Source: Candidatus Obscuribacter phosphatis (lineage in GTDB: Bacteria; Cyanobacteriota; Vampirovibrionia; Obscuribacterales; Obscuribacteraceae). From it: 64,000 bases of DNA. This document shows, piece after piece, positions 34,136 to 44,813 of the stretch. How positions within the stretch are numbered: the first letter of the stretch is position 1; the number at the start of each line of letters is the position of its first letter. Location of the stretch: NCBI GenBank assembly GCA_001899315.1, contig MOYA01000001.1, forward strand, positions 1,254,272-1,318,271, written 5' to 3'. The notes below the pieces were generated by a model. That model did not search any database and was not told the DNA's origin. It saw only the letters and a program-made list of their open reading frames with translations. The position numbers and the translations under genes are program-made.

Positions 34136-35885
34136 ATGAAAACTGCTGAAGCAAGCCATAAGACCTCTATGACGGTTAATCTTCCAGCCGGGACCGGGCT
34201 GACCAAGGCGGTGGAAGACTACTTGACCGCCTTTGTCAAGGATAAGTTGGTGGATGCCCTCTGGGCTCGCGAAGCTTCGGTCTGGACCAATGCAGACGAG
34301 AGCAAATGGCTTGACTGGCTCACTCTTCCCGAAAGAGAACTGAAAAATATTGCCGAATATAAGAAATTTGCAAGCGAAATCAAAGATGCCGGCTTCAAAA
34401 AAGTCCTGCTGCTTGGTATGGGCGGCTCCAGCCTCGCCCCCGAAGTCTTTTCAGTGACCTATGGCAATGCTCCCGGTTATCCTGCCCTTTCGATACTAGA
34501 TTCCACCGATCCCGCCCAGATTAGAGCGGTTGACGCCAGTCTAGATTACGCCACCACATTGTTTGTGGTCTCATCTAAGTCAGGCAGCACACTTGAGCCC
34601 AATATTTTTATGCGGCACTTCGTTCATCAAGCTAAAGAAAAGCTGGGCGAGAAGTTCGGCGAGCATTTCATAGCCATCACCGATCCAGGCTCTAAGCTGG
34701 AAGGCGAAGCTAAAGCCATGAACTTTAGACGTATTTTTCACGGTCTGCCCGGTGTAGGCGGCCGTTATTCCGCACTTTCGCCCTTTGGCGTTGTGCCTAT
34801 GTGCCTAATTGGCATGGATGCCGAGGCGTTTCTCTCTACCGCTTTGCAGATGGCTAATTCCTGCAGACAAAATATCAAAGAAAATCCTGGTCTGGTGCTG
34901 GGCGCCATCATGGGTCAGGCACAGGTGTCCGGCATCGACAAGCTGACTATATTTACAAGTCCTTCGCTGTATGACTTTGGCGCCTGGCTGGAGCAGCTAG
35001 TGGCCGAGTCCACCGGCAAAGTCGGCAAAGCTATAATACCGGTCGACCAGGAAATTCCTGGTGAATCGTCTGTCTATGGTACAGACCGTCTTTTTGTTTT
35101 TGTCAAACTAGCCGGTGACCGCACCGCCCATGGTGTGCAAAATGAAGCCATTGAAGCTTTCCTCGACAAAATGCAAGGAAAGTCGCCGGTTGTAGAGATT
35201 GTTCTCTCCGACAAAATAGATTTAGCCGGTGAATTCTTCCGCTTTGAGTTTGCCACTGCCGTAGCTGGTGCGGCTATGCATATCAATCCTTTTGATCAGC
35301 CCGATGTCGAGTTTAGCAAGGTCGAAACCAGAGAACTGACCACTGCTTACGAACAAACCGGGCATCTGCCGGCAGAAACACCTTTCTTTAGTGAAGGCGA
35401 TATCGCACTCTACAGCGACGAAAAAAATGCTGCCGCCATCAAAGAGAATGCGCAGGCAAAGACTCTGGTCGGCATGCTCAAAGCCCATCTAGACAGGCTC
35501 AGCGCCGGTGATTATTTCGCTTTATTGGCTTATCTGCATATGGATCACAGCGATATCGAGAGCAGCCTCTTCAAGATGCGTATGCAAGTTCGTGACAAAA
35601 AGCATGTGGCCACCTGCCTGGGCTTTGGTCCGCGCTTCCTGCATTCTACCGGTCAGGCTTATAAAGGTGGTGCCGCCAGTGGTGTCTTCTTGCAGGTCAC
35701 TGCCGATGACAGTCAAGACTTGCCTGTGCCTGATGCCAAATATACTTTCTCGGTGGTGAAAGCAGCCCAGGCTCGCGGCGACTTTCAGGTCTTGACCAAG
35801 CGCGATAGAAGGGCTTTGCGAGTGCATATCAAAGGCGATCTCAAAGCTGGCTTAGCCAAGCTGAAAGAAAGTCTATTCGCCGCCC

Positions 35886-35893
<8 letters not shown>
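34136..35893 (+). CDS. pgi: Glucose-6-phosphate isomerase of the transaldolase-fusion type
   Basis: Interconverts glucose-6-phosphate and fructose-6-phosphate. The sequence matches the isomerase half of bifunctional transaldolase/PGI proteins: LLLGMGGSSLAPEVF, FVVSSKSGSTLEPN, and VGGRYSALSPFGVVP. No transaldolase domain is attached (585 residues from ATG 34136), so this appears to be the stand-alone form. An ATG 16 codons upstream (34088) is possible, but the extension is not family-like; a weak GGAG precedes 34136. It ends in an 8-bp overlap with the convergent peptide transporter gene. Confidence 0.88.
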
Positions 35894-37343
<1,450 letters not shown>

Positions 37344-37390
37344 AACTTTGTTAGCTTCTCGTATTTGCATAACGGCCTTAATGTGCAGGC

Positions 37391-37432
37391 GGTAACTTAG
37401 TAAGATACTAAGTTTTACCAGAAACACGGTAA
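37391..37432. promoter_or_regulatory. Overlapping inverted repeats in the POT/RDD divergent region
   Basis: AACTTAGTA-AGA-TACTAAGTT (37394-37414) is a perfect 9-bp dyad, extended outward by GGTA and TACC with a 2-nt bulge. Its right outer arm TTACC (37415-37419) can alternatively pair with GGTAA at 37428-37432, directly before the ATG at 37434. It is either an operator or a pair of exclusive RNA hairpins. Confidence 0.5.
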
Positions 37433-37433
37433 T

Positions 37434-39215
37434 ATGGACGAGCAAAAGCCTTCCTTCGCTAAAAAAGAAAAGATAAAGCCCGAGATCAAGCTCAGGGTGA
37501 CGGAAGAAAGCGACCACTCTAGAGATGAAAAGAGAGCGCGGCAAAAGTCTTCTCTGGTCGATACACTAAAGCAAACCAGCAGCCGCATCTTGCCCGAAAA
37601 AGATGCCCCGGCCCGTACTTTATTACCTAGACGTCTGGCCGCCCATGTTATCGATGCTTTGATTCTGGCTGCTTTCTGTACTGTTTTCTATCTCTTGCTT
37701 GGCATAAGCGAAGACTTGGAAAATAAGCGCTCCTTGGCTGCTGTTCTCGCCTATCTTTCTGGTTTGCCTGGAGATTTCGCCTCCGGCTTTCTTAGTATAG
37801 ATGCCCTGATTGCCTCGGTCTTGGCTGTTTTCTTGCTTAGTTTGATCAATGCTAGTTTGCCCGGTTCGGTGGCAATAATGGCTTTCTTGGCTCTTTTGCT
37901 TAGTCCGGGTGATGTGAGCGACAATCTTTCACCGGGGCATTATTTACTTGTTCAGATTGTCTATCTCACCTCACCGGTGCTCTATAACGTGCTCTTTGAA
38001 AAGCTTTGCGGCACAACACCAGGCAAGCATTTGCTCGGTCTCAAGATAAGAGGTTTTGATCAAGATGGCTTTGATATACAAGCCGCGACTAGTCCCGGCT
38101 GGCTCAATATTTTTGCCAGAGAGATTCTCAGACTCTTATATATAGACTTTGTTCTGCCCTGGTGGTATCCCCTGAGCTTTGCTCTCAAGTGGAAAAGATC
38201 AGAACGTATGCTCTATGACCGTTTGGCGGCCACCGGCGTAATTAGCGAAATAGCAGTAGGCGAAATAGCAGAAACTGGCGAGTCGGGTAAAGCCCGCCGC
38301 TCTAAAGAGATCTCGCGATATGAAAAGCGAGCGGCATTGATCTTGTTTTCCTTGAGCGCAGTTTTCTTTGGTCTTGTTTATATCGGTCTACTGCAAGAGC
38401 CTTTGCATTTGGTGGGCAAGAAGATCACCTTGAAAGTTTTGAAATATAGCAATCCAGCACAATACGGCGAGTATCTTGTTTCGTCGCTTGTCTATCGAGA
38501 CAAGGCTTACTATCAGGGCGCAGTGGGGCGGTTGCAAGATGACATCCTCAATCTGCGGCGCGTTCTTTCGGTGGCTAAGGCAAGAAAGCTCGAGCCGGTC
38601 AAATATAAACAGATCTATTTGCATTTGGCCCTTCTCAATCAAGAATTGTCATTGCAGCCAATTGATAAAGGGCAGGCATACAAGGCACAGTTAGAGAGCA
38701 TCAAGAATTTTGAGCACTATATAGATATCTGTACCCAGGCAGGCTTGCCCCTTGAGAAAGACACTCAGTCACTGGTTAAAGATTGGCATATAGAAAATAT
38801 TCGCTATCAGTTGGGTGAACTCTATCTGAGAGCCGAGCGCCCGGAAGATGCTGTAAAAGTTTTGCGACAGGCTCTGGATAGCTCTGTGCTTGGTCGAGAA
38901 AGACCCTTTGTCTATTATGCCTTGGTCAGAGCCTATGAGGCGCTATCTGATCAGGAAGGGGCCATTAACGCTTTGAATGAACTTTCCGGTCTTTATATAG
39001 ACGAGCTTGAGAGCGCCTATGCTCAAGGTGACGACGCCAGGGTGCAGACTGTTTTTACCGATTTCTTCCAGACCCGCTTGAAGCAGATTAAGGCATTGAA
39101 GAAAACTTCGCGTAAGCAGGAAGCCGCGGAATTAGTGAAGAGCACCAAGCTTGTTTTGCATAAATATGCAGATAGTCGCCTTGGTGAAAAACAAGAGCTG
39201 GACGAGCTTCGTTAG
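37434..39215 (+). CDS. RDD-domain membrane protein with C-terminal TPR region
   Basis: The RDD domain (about residues 60-270) starts with PRRLAAHVIDALILAAF, contains four or five hydrophobic segments and includes the family motif LCGTTPGKHLLGLKIRG. A further membrane helix (AALILFSLSAVFFGLVYIGL) leads into a helical region with TPR-like pairs (IRYQLGELYLRAERPEDAVKVL). The first 60 residues are highly charged. RDD proteins are often linked to transport or sodium exchange, but no activity can be assigned. ATG at 37434 has no clear ribosome site and sits directly after a small inverted repeat. The neighbouring POT gene is divergent. Confidence 0.8.
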   Translation: MDEQKPSFAKKEKIKPEIKLRVTEESDHSRDEKRARQKSSLVDTLKQTSSRILPEKDAPARTLLPRRLAAHVIDALILAAFCTVFYLLLGISEDLENKRSLAAVLAYLSGLPGDFASGFLSIDALIASVLAVFLLSLINASLPGSVAIMAFLALLLSPGDVSDNLSPGHYLLVQIVYLTSPVLYNVLFEKLCGTTPGKHLLGLKIRGFDQDGFDIQAATSPGWLNIFAREILRLLYIDFVLPWWYPLSFALKWKRSERMLYDRLAATGVISEIAVGEIAETGESGKARRSKEISRYEKRAALILFSLSAVFFGLVYIGLLQEPLHLVGKKITLKVLKYSNPAQYGEYLVSSLVYRDKAYYQGAVGRLQDDILNLRRVLSVAKARKLEPVKYKQIYLHLALLNQELSLQPIDKGQAYKAQLESIKNFEHYIDICTQAGLPLEKDTQSLVKDWHIENIRYQLGELYLRAERPEDAVKVLRQALDSSVLGRERPFVYYALVRAYEALSDQEGAINALNELSGLYIDELESAYAQGDDARVQTVFTDFFQTRLKQIKALKKTSRKQEAAELVKSTKLVLHKYADSRLGEKQELDELR

Positions 39216-39631
39216 AGTGAATGTCTGAAGGGGGCACCGCCAGTGGTGCGCTTGTTTTGTCTTGCAGTAAAACTTGCTTGCTCTGTAAACCCTGATGGAG
39301 AGCCGCTGTGGCGAAGTTGTGTTCTATCTGTGGCGGAGTTGTGGTACTGCTAATTTAATCTAGCACGATGGTATTGTTTTGCTTTGCCGAGACTGGAAAC
39401 GCAGGCTGTGCGGCTGTCTCAGAAGTTGTGCCAAAAGCGGCCTGTGGTAAAAATACCACTTGCCAACATGGCAATGCGCATGTAAATTAAGGGCATGGAA
39501 AACAAACGCATGCAGTTGCGACGCCCCTAATATAAATAAAGTTCGCAACCCCTGAAGCAATACTAGTGAGAGATCACTCATTCTCTGCGCCCACCTATAA
39601 AACCCCTTTTGTCTCCCCTGAGGTTCTATTT
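39216..39631. other. Intergenic region with two adjacent hairpins
   Basis: This 416-bp gap has no convincing gene. It contains an imperfect direct repeat (GTGGCGAAGTTGTG and GTGGCGGAGTTGTG, about 39308-39345). Two back-to-back perfect stem-loops follow: GTGGTA-AAAA-TACCAC (39444-39459) and TTGCCA-ACA-TGGCAA (39460-39474). They may form part of a structured leader for the gene at 39632. Confidence 0.45.
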
Positions 39632-40696
39632 ATGTCTAACCTAGAAGCAAGCGCTCATAAGCACCATAAACGCGACGACGCCAAAGACATCGCTGCTTCC
39701 CAACATGCTTGGGAACTCTGGAAAAGCAGTGATCCGCGCGATTGGGATAAGGCGCTTGATGAAAGAGAGAGGATAAATAAAACCAATCCTAAGGCCTGGA
39801 AGAAAGCGATGCATGACATCGATGAACAAGAAGAGCAACAGAAACATAAACCTCATGCGCATGCGAAAGCTCAAGCCGCTGAGCCTAAAATCGGTAGAGC
39901 CAATGAGCCTAAGATCGCCAAAGGTAAAGAGACCGAATTGCCTCCCTTGCAAATTGAAGCTGAGAATGTAAACATCGTGCATCCAGGCTATGCACCGGAA
40001 AGCAAGTTTGCACCTAACCCACCTGCCAGTCCTGCCTTTGATCGGGCTTATAATCAGCCTAAACCAGAGTTTTATGGACTTGATCTAGGCGTCTTGCGTG
40101 CTGGGGTCAATAGCAACGGTTCTCTAGATCTTGGTGTCAATATTGGTATCGCCAAGACCGATCTGCAAGTTGGTCTAGAAAACCGTGTCGATGCCGAGTT
40201 TATGCCAATTGGTGGACCACTGCATGCCCGCGCCGGTGCTGGAGTGGGAGTGAACCGCGATGGCTTCCATTCGGAAGTGGGAGCTGGGGCTAATTTCTTC
40301 AATGTCGTCAATGGTGATGCTGATTTCGGCGCCAAGCTCGGTCGCGATACCGGTGTCGACGGCGATGTGCGCGGTAAAGTCTTTCCTGTGGAAGTGCAGG
40401 CTGATGCCGGTGCCGGTGTTGGACCTGACGGTGTCGATGCCTATACCGGAGCCAATGTGGATGTGCTTGATCAAGCCGGTGTGCGCAGTGGCGCACATTT
40501 TTCAATCAATGATCAAAATTCCAGTGCTGGTGTCGGTGTTGGTCTGCAAGCCGGTGAAGATGTACTCGATTTTGGACCGGCTATCTATAGCGACGGCAAT
40601 TCCACCATCCGACCAAATATTCACCTAGACAGCGGTAATGTAGAAGACCGGACCTTCTATCCCACCGGCGATAGAATCAGAGACAGATTAGACTAG
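39632..40696 (+). CDS. Glycine-rich beta-repeat protein of unknown function
   Basis: From ATG 39632 (GAGG 8 nt upstream) the protein has 354 residues. The first 120 are charged and His/Lys-rich (HKHHKRDDAKD, EEQQKHKPHAHAKAQ). The remainder is a run of short beta-prone units rich in Gly, Asp and Val, such as LDLGVNIGIAKTDLQVG, ARAGAGVGVNRDGFHSEVG and DADAGAGVGPDGVDAYTG, in part pairs of 20-25 residues. No signal peptide is seen. It is not a recognised family to me; structurally it resembles a small repetitive beta-solenoid or adhesin-like segment. It ends before a bidirectional terminator. Confidence 0.75.
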   Translation: MSNLEASAHKHHKRDDAKDIAASQHAWELWKSSDPRDWDKALDERERINKTNPKAWKKAMHDIDEQEEQQKHKPHAHAKAQAAEPKIGRANEPKIAKGKETELPPLQIEAENVNIVHPGYAPESKFAPNPPASPAFDRAYNQPKPEFYGLDLGVLRAGVNSNGSLDLGVNIGIAKTDLQVGLENRVDAEFMPIGGPLHARAGAGVGVNRDGFHSEVGAGANFFNVVNGDADFGAKLGRDTGVDGDVRGKVFPVEVQADAGAGVGPDGVDAYTGANVDVLDQAGVRSGAHFSINDQNSSAGVGVGLQAGEDVLDFGPAIYSDGNSTIRPNIHLDSGNVEDRTFYPTGDRIRDRLD

Positions 40697-40780
40697 ACCA
40701 GAGCAGACTAGACTAGATCTTGTCTTATGCAAACATAGAAAGATTTTGCTGACAAAGCATAAAGGTACCACGGGGGTGGC

Positions 40781-40812
40781 AGAAAGAGACGACCGCAAGG
40801 TCGTCTCTTTCT
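40781..40812. terminator. Bidirectional terminator hairpin
   Basis: A perfect 14-bp stem, AGAAAGAGACGACC with GGTCGTCTCTTTCT, closes a GCAA tetraloop. It lies between two convergent genes and carries T-rich flanks in both directions, so it can end both transcripts. Confidence 0.85.
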
Positions 40813-40816
40813 ATCA

Positions 40817-43162
40817 TTAGTTGTCTTTTTCCTGCGGTAAAGAGAACTCGTCTTTAGGATGCAGATCGGTGTTTAAATGTTTTGCCTCTAGAGCCGCTCT
40901 TTCTTTGGGTGGTTCCATCAAGCAAGAAAGAAATTGTTTGATCAAGTCTTCGCCGTTATGACCAGTGCTCTCTAATTTTTCGTGCAGACAAAATTGACGA
41001 TAGCGGGCTAGTATTACATCTGGTGCTAATTCAATAGGGCGATTACTGCCTATGGCGGTGTTGCCGAAATAAAGATGGTGTGGAAAGACAGCTCTAAAGG
41101 TTTCGAAAGTTCTTGCCGTCGGCAGCCAGGTGACAAGCAGCCCACCTTCATTGAGGCAGTTTTTCATAGCCTCAAAATACTCTTTCGAATAAAGCATACC
41201 CGCCCTTGAACTAAAGGGTCTGAGCGCATCGGCTTCGATAATATCAAATTTTCTGCCGCAACTCTCAATGTATCTTCTGCCGTCGCCGCTCACTATTTTG
41301 ATGCGCGGATCAGCAAACAAAAGATTGAGGGGCTGGTAGCCTGTCTTTTGTCCATGTCTTTCTAATAGCTTTGGCTGCGATTCGATGATTTCAATACAAG
41401 TGACAGTCTTGGTTTCCTTGTGCAGGCTGGCCGAAAAGCAGGTGTCACCTGAACCAAAGCCGATAATTGCCACATGCTCAGGATTGGGATGCAGAAACAG
41501 CGGCAATAAACCAACTTGAGTGTGATAGCTGCCGAAGGGCACTTCAGAATGTCCTTCGCCATTGATAAAAACAAAGTGATGATCTTCATAGGCCTGCTTG
41601 ATGGCAGACAAGCCGGTGTGGTCTTCTTCGAAATCAAAGTCATCGGAGGCGCCGTGCAAAGCCACCCAAAGTTTTTGTGTTTGCGGCATAGCCAGGCAGG
41701 GCAAAAGGGACAAGACAAAGATCAAGATACCCTTGAGCAGATAATTTTTAGCTTTGCTACTGTCTGCTTCTCTTTTAAATTGCAGATAAAGAAAGACCGG
41801 CAGAAACAGTTGATTTAAGACAATGAGAACAGTGAGCGAACCGAAAGTGCCAAGATATTTCAAACCGACCAGGGCAAGCAAAATTAGACCTAGAGTGCCG
41901 CCGATAATGTTGGCTAGTTGCAGCAAGGCCACTTTACTGCTTAGCTCTTTGAGATTGTCATGCACAGTGTTTTGTAAGGCATAGAAAGAAATGCCCATCA
42001 GGATTGTCGGTGGCAAGATCATTAGACAAGCCAGTCCAAGATAGAGTGATCTAATTAGTTCACCTTCGCTCGAAAGAAAGGCACTGATGGAAAAGTCGGC
42101 AATCTCTAGGGGATTATATTGGGCAAAGTAGCTGTTCAACCAAGCCAGCATTGCCTCAGGCTTAGCCTCTCTATAAATTATGGTGAGGAAAATAGCAGTA
42201 TAGGCAGTGAGCGAGAGTTGCATGAGTAAGAAACGATCGCCGGCTAACTTCTTTAGTTTGGTTGCAGCTATATATGAGCCCAGCGCCAGACCAGAGAGAT
42301 AAAGAAAGAGCAGCCAACTATAGGTAAAAGTGTTTGACTTGAGCATGACGCCAAGCAATCTGAACCAGATTATCTCTAGTCCAAGGTTGATAAAGCCAGA
42401 TAAGGCATAGAGCAGCGACCAAAAAAGCAGTGTCTTTTTTTCACTATTCTCTTGATTCTCTTTATTCTCTTGATTCTTTTTATTCTCTTGATTCTTTTTA
42501 CTCTCTTTAAAGGCGCCATTGTCTAAAGCGAGAGCAGATATTGCTTCTGGATCTTCTATTTCTTTCTTGGACTCGCTGTTGGCCCGGCGCCAGAGAGGCA
42601 GAACTGAGCCTGCGGCCAGAAAATTTATTGCAGCAGTAATAAAGATAGAAAGTTCAATGCCCAGATGCCGCATGAGCACGACACCACCAACTAAGGCCCC
42701 GAGGGCGGCTCCGGCTGTGTTGCCGGCATAGAGCCAGGCTATTTTAACTGGGGCTTCCTTTAGCTCTATTATTGCGGCTTTGGTAACCAGGGGGAAACTC
42801 ATGCCCATAAGTAGGGTGGGAACCGAAAGAGAAAGAAAGACCAAGGTTGAGATAAGAGTGGTGGATAGCTTTGCCGTCAGCTCCAAATAGAAGAAGCGGT
42901 AGAGCAAAGGCAAGCTGGCAAGACCACAAAGGGCTATGAGAATTTCTATCAATATAAGAAGGAAAAGAGCTTTCTCCCTCTTGAGATCTGCAGTAATCTT
43001 GGAGGCAAGCAAGCTACCTAGCCCTAAACCAGCCATGAAAGCAGCAGCAACTATGGCGGCAGCGCCCGCATCAGAGCCCAGCGAAAATGCGGAAAGCCTC
43101 TGCCAGAGCACTTGATAGACCAGTGAGCTAAATCCGCCTAGAAATACGAATAGATAGAGCAT
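40817..43162 (-). CDS. Membrane-fused spermidine synthase-like protein
   Basis: The 781-residue protein joins an N-terminal MFS-like membrane region (about ten to twelve hydrophobic segments, starting LYLFVFLGGFSSLVYQVLWQ) to a C-terminal spermidine-synthase fold. The methyltransferase-like nucleotide motif is VAIIGFGSGDTCFSAS, the acidic strand TCIEIIESQ follows, and FDIIEADALRPFSSRAG matches the site of the synthase aspartate. Such fusions are widespread, but their substrates are mostly unproved, so polyamine synthesis is only a possibility. An 18-bp repeat encodes a KKNQEN block between membrane helices (about 42430-42510). No other polyamine gene is nearby. Confidence 0.82.
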   Translation of the reverse strand: MLYLFVFLGGFSSLVYQVLWQRLSAFSLGSDAGAAAIVAAAFMAGLGLGSLLASKITADLKREKALFLLILIEILIALCGLASLPLLYRFFYLELTAKLSTTLISTLVFLSLSVPTLLMGMSFPLVTKAAIIELKEAPVKIAWLYAGNTAGAALGALVGGVVLMRHLGIELSIFITAAINFLAAGSVLPLWRRANSESKKEIEDPEAISALALDNGAFKESKKNQENKKNQENKENQENSEKKTLLFWSLLYALSGFINLGLEIIWFRLLGVMLKSNTFTYSWLLFLYLSGLALGSYIAATKLKKLAGDRFLLMQLSLTAYTAIFLTIIYREAKPEAMLAWLNSYFAQYNPLEIADFSISAFLSSEGELIRSLYLGLACLMILPPTILMGISFYALQNTVHDNLKELSSKVALLQLANIIGGTLGLILLALVGLKYLGTFGSLTVLIVLNQLFLPVFLYLQFKREADSSKAKNYLLKGILIFVLSLLPCLAMPQTQKLWVALHGASDDFDFEEDHTGLSAIKQAYEDHHFVFINGEGHSEVPFGSYHTQVGLLPLFLHPNPEHVAIIGFGSGDTCFSASLHKETKTVTCIEIIESQPKLLERHGQKTGYQPLNLLFADPRIKIVSGDGRRYIESCGRKFDIIEADALRPFSSRAGMLYSKEYFEAMKNCLNEGGLLVTWLPTARTFETFRAVFPHHLYFGNTAIGSNRPIELAPDVILARYRQFCLHEKLESTGHNGEDLIKQFLSCLMEPPKERAALEAKHLNTDLHPKDEFSLPQEKDN

Positions 43163-43749
43163 GTCTAAACAATAGCAATGATTGGGTTGTCAGCCACTAT
43201 ACTTCGTCTAAGTTAGCATGCTTTCTTGTATATACGAAGGCTGAAAGGTTCATGAAACGGCGATGAAAAGTGGCATTTGTAGCCGTTTTCAATGTTTCGA
43301 TGTAGTAGGTGTCTCGATAAGCTCACCAGATGCGCATCTTGAAAAATTTATCTTAGCTCATCTGCGAGGGCTGATAGTGGGCTTTTCAAGATGTTCGTGC
43401 CTCTTGAGTTTCAGGCAACGTATATAGCAAATCTATCTAAAGTGTACTAATCATGCTGTCTTGCAAAGTTGGTTAGACCGGGCTTATGATGATTGGCATA
43501 GAAACGCAATTGAATCTTCTCTGTCGGAAAGCGAGTTTCCACTCTCGATCTTCTTCGGTAGATAAGACTTTCGAAAAGAAAATCCTAAAGCACCAACTTT
43601 CAGGGTTTGACTTTTCAAAGAGTCGTTCGTTTTGATTCCAGTTTCGTTTTTCAATCCACATCCCAATACCCTAAAGTCCTGCATAAGCGCGCTGCCATAC
43701 CTACTCTGCAGCCGTGCTGTGCCACTGTATTCAATACCAGGAGGTCATC
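43163..43749. other. 587-bp intergenic region with a long-range inverted repeat
   Basis: No believable gene is found; short open frames have poor codon choice and no ribosome site. A perfect 11-bp inverted repeat, CATCTTGAAAA (43335-43345) and TTTTCAAGATG (43383-43393), flanks a 37-nt loop. The region is divergently flanked and should hold the promoters of both genes; a small RNA is possible but unsupported. Confidence 0.4.
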
Positions 43750-44088
43750 ATGAGAAATCCCGCCGATGTTATGGAAAGAGCCGAACTCCATGAAGAGAAA
43801 GGTAACTATGCCGAGGCGGAGAGACTGTACAAAAAGGCACTCAGCCTGAAGTGCAAGGAAGTGGGCGGTCAGGCTTACGACCTTGTTCCTTTTCTCTACA
43901 ATCTCGGCATGACACAATATGTCAACGATAACTTCGATGATGCGCTTATTTCGCTCAATCGAGTCTTGACCTTGCTTACTTCCCAGCAAGAAGAAATCAA
44001 TGCCGAGATCAAGGAAATTCGTAATCTTCTTTGTGATTTGACCCATGAAGCAGAACAGGCTTCTGTGCCAATGGCTGCCAATGCCTAA
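43750..44088 (+). CDS. Small TPR protein
   Basis: The 112-residue protein starts at ATG 43750 with an excellent AGGAGG five bases upstream, 12 codons after the first in-frame start. Two to three TPR units fill it: VMERAELHEEKGNYAEAERLYKKALSL, then VPFLYNLGMTQYVNDNFDDALISLNRVL. There is no signal peptide or membrane segment. It looks like a free adaptor. It is transcribed alone, with a long upstream region and a strong terminator 60 bp downstream. Confidence 0.83.
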   Translation: MRNPADVMERAELHEEKGNYAEAERLYKKALSLKCKEVGGQAYDLVPFLYNLGMTQYVNDNFDDALISLNRVLTLLTSQQEEINAEIKEIRNLLCDLTHEAEQASVPMAANA

Positions 44089-44148
44089 TTTTTAGGACAA
44101 GTTTAAACGCGAAGAGAAAAGAGAGAAAAAGACCAACAAAATGGTCGG

Positions 44149-44187
44149 CAAAGGGCGCGGCAAGAGCTGCGACCCTTTGTTTTTTTT
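44149..44187 (+). terminator. Intrinsic terminator of the small TPR gene
   Basis: The stem CAAAGGGCGCGGC with GCTGCG-A-CCCTTTG has one G-T pair and one bulge, an AAGA-type loop, and is followed by eight T residues (44180-44187). Confidence 0.88.
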
Positions 44188-44191
44188 AGGG

Positions 44192-44785
44192 CTAAGCAGG
44201 CTTTTGTCCGCGCTGAAAATATTCAAGGGCTTGATTGTCTGAGAGATCCAGACTAAATTCCTGCCATTGTCCATCTTCGCCAAGAACTGCGGCATTGACC
44301 TGACCAGACATGGTACCTGTGAACTGACAGGTAATCTGGGCGCCCTCCTCATTGGTAAAGCCTTCGCCTTCGCAGAAAACAATACCTTTCAATTCTTTTC
44401 TGACACTCTTCCAGACAGTGTCGAACAGCACCCAACCGGCTTCGCTGTCCAGTCCGATCAAAGGTCTGAAGTTGTAAATCACCTTCACTCTTTTCATATA
44501 CTGGCAAAGCCAGCGTACCGCCGATGCCGGATTGATTGGCACCGGACTGTCCAGCAGCATCCTCACCGTTTCTTCGATGGCTTCATCGAATTCAGAAGTG
44601 GCGCAAGATAGTTTCACTACATCGACCACCGGCTCGCCGCTATCTAAGAGCAAAGTTAGTTCTTGCCAGTCGCCTGGTTCGCTTTCTTGATCCGATTCTA
44701 TTTCGGCATCGATCATATTTTCTTGCAGCCAGTCGGCTATGTCATCAATCGAGATGGCTTTGTCGGTGACACCAAAAAATTTCAT
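44192..44785 (-). CDS. Unknown acidic protein (197 residues)
   Basis: I do not recognise a family. The protein is acidic and soluble, beginning MKFFGVTDKAISIDDIADWL, with alternating helices and strands and a C-terminal ITCQFTGTMSGQVNAAVLG beta segment. ATG 44785 has GAGG five bases upstream, supporting a real gene. It is 28 nt beyond the stop of the M28 peptidase on the same strand, so the two are likely cotranscribed. Confidence 0.7.
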   Translation of the reverse strand: MKFFGVTDKAISIDDIADWLQENMIDAEIESDQESEPGDWQELTLLLDSGEPVVDVVKLSCATSEFDEAIEETVRMLLDSPVPINPASAVRWLCQYMKRVKVIYNFRPLIGLDSEAGWVLFDTVWKSVRKELKGIVFCEGEGFTNEEGAQITCQFTGTMSGQVNAAVLGEDGQWQEFSLDLSDNQALEYFQRGQKPA

Positions 44786-44813
44786 TGTTTCCTCGGATTC
44801 CCTTTAAGGTAAT

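Noticed and set aside
37344..37544. Longer N-terminus for the POT transporter
   Set aside because: It begins with TTG, has no homology to the family and overlaps the start of the divergent RDD gene.
39360..39581. Small minus-strand protein of 73 residues
   Set aside because: It crosses the two adjacent hairpins and has no ribosome site or recognisable domain.
43473..43684. Two overlapping minus-strand frames in the 43-kb gap
   Set aside because: Neither has a ribosome site or family resemblance, and they compete for the same DNA.
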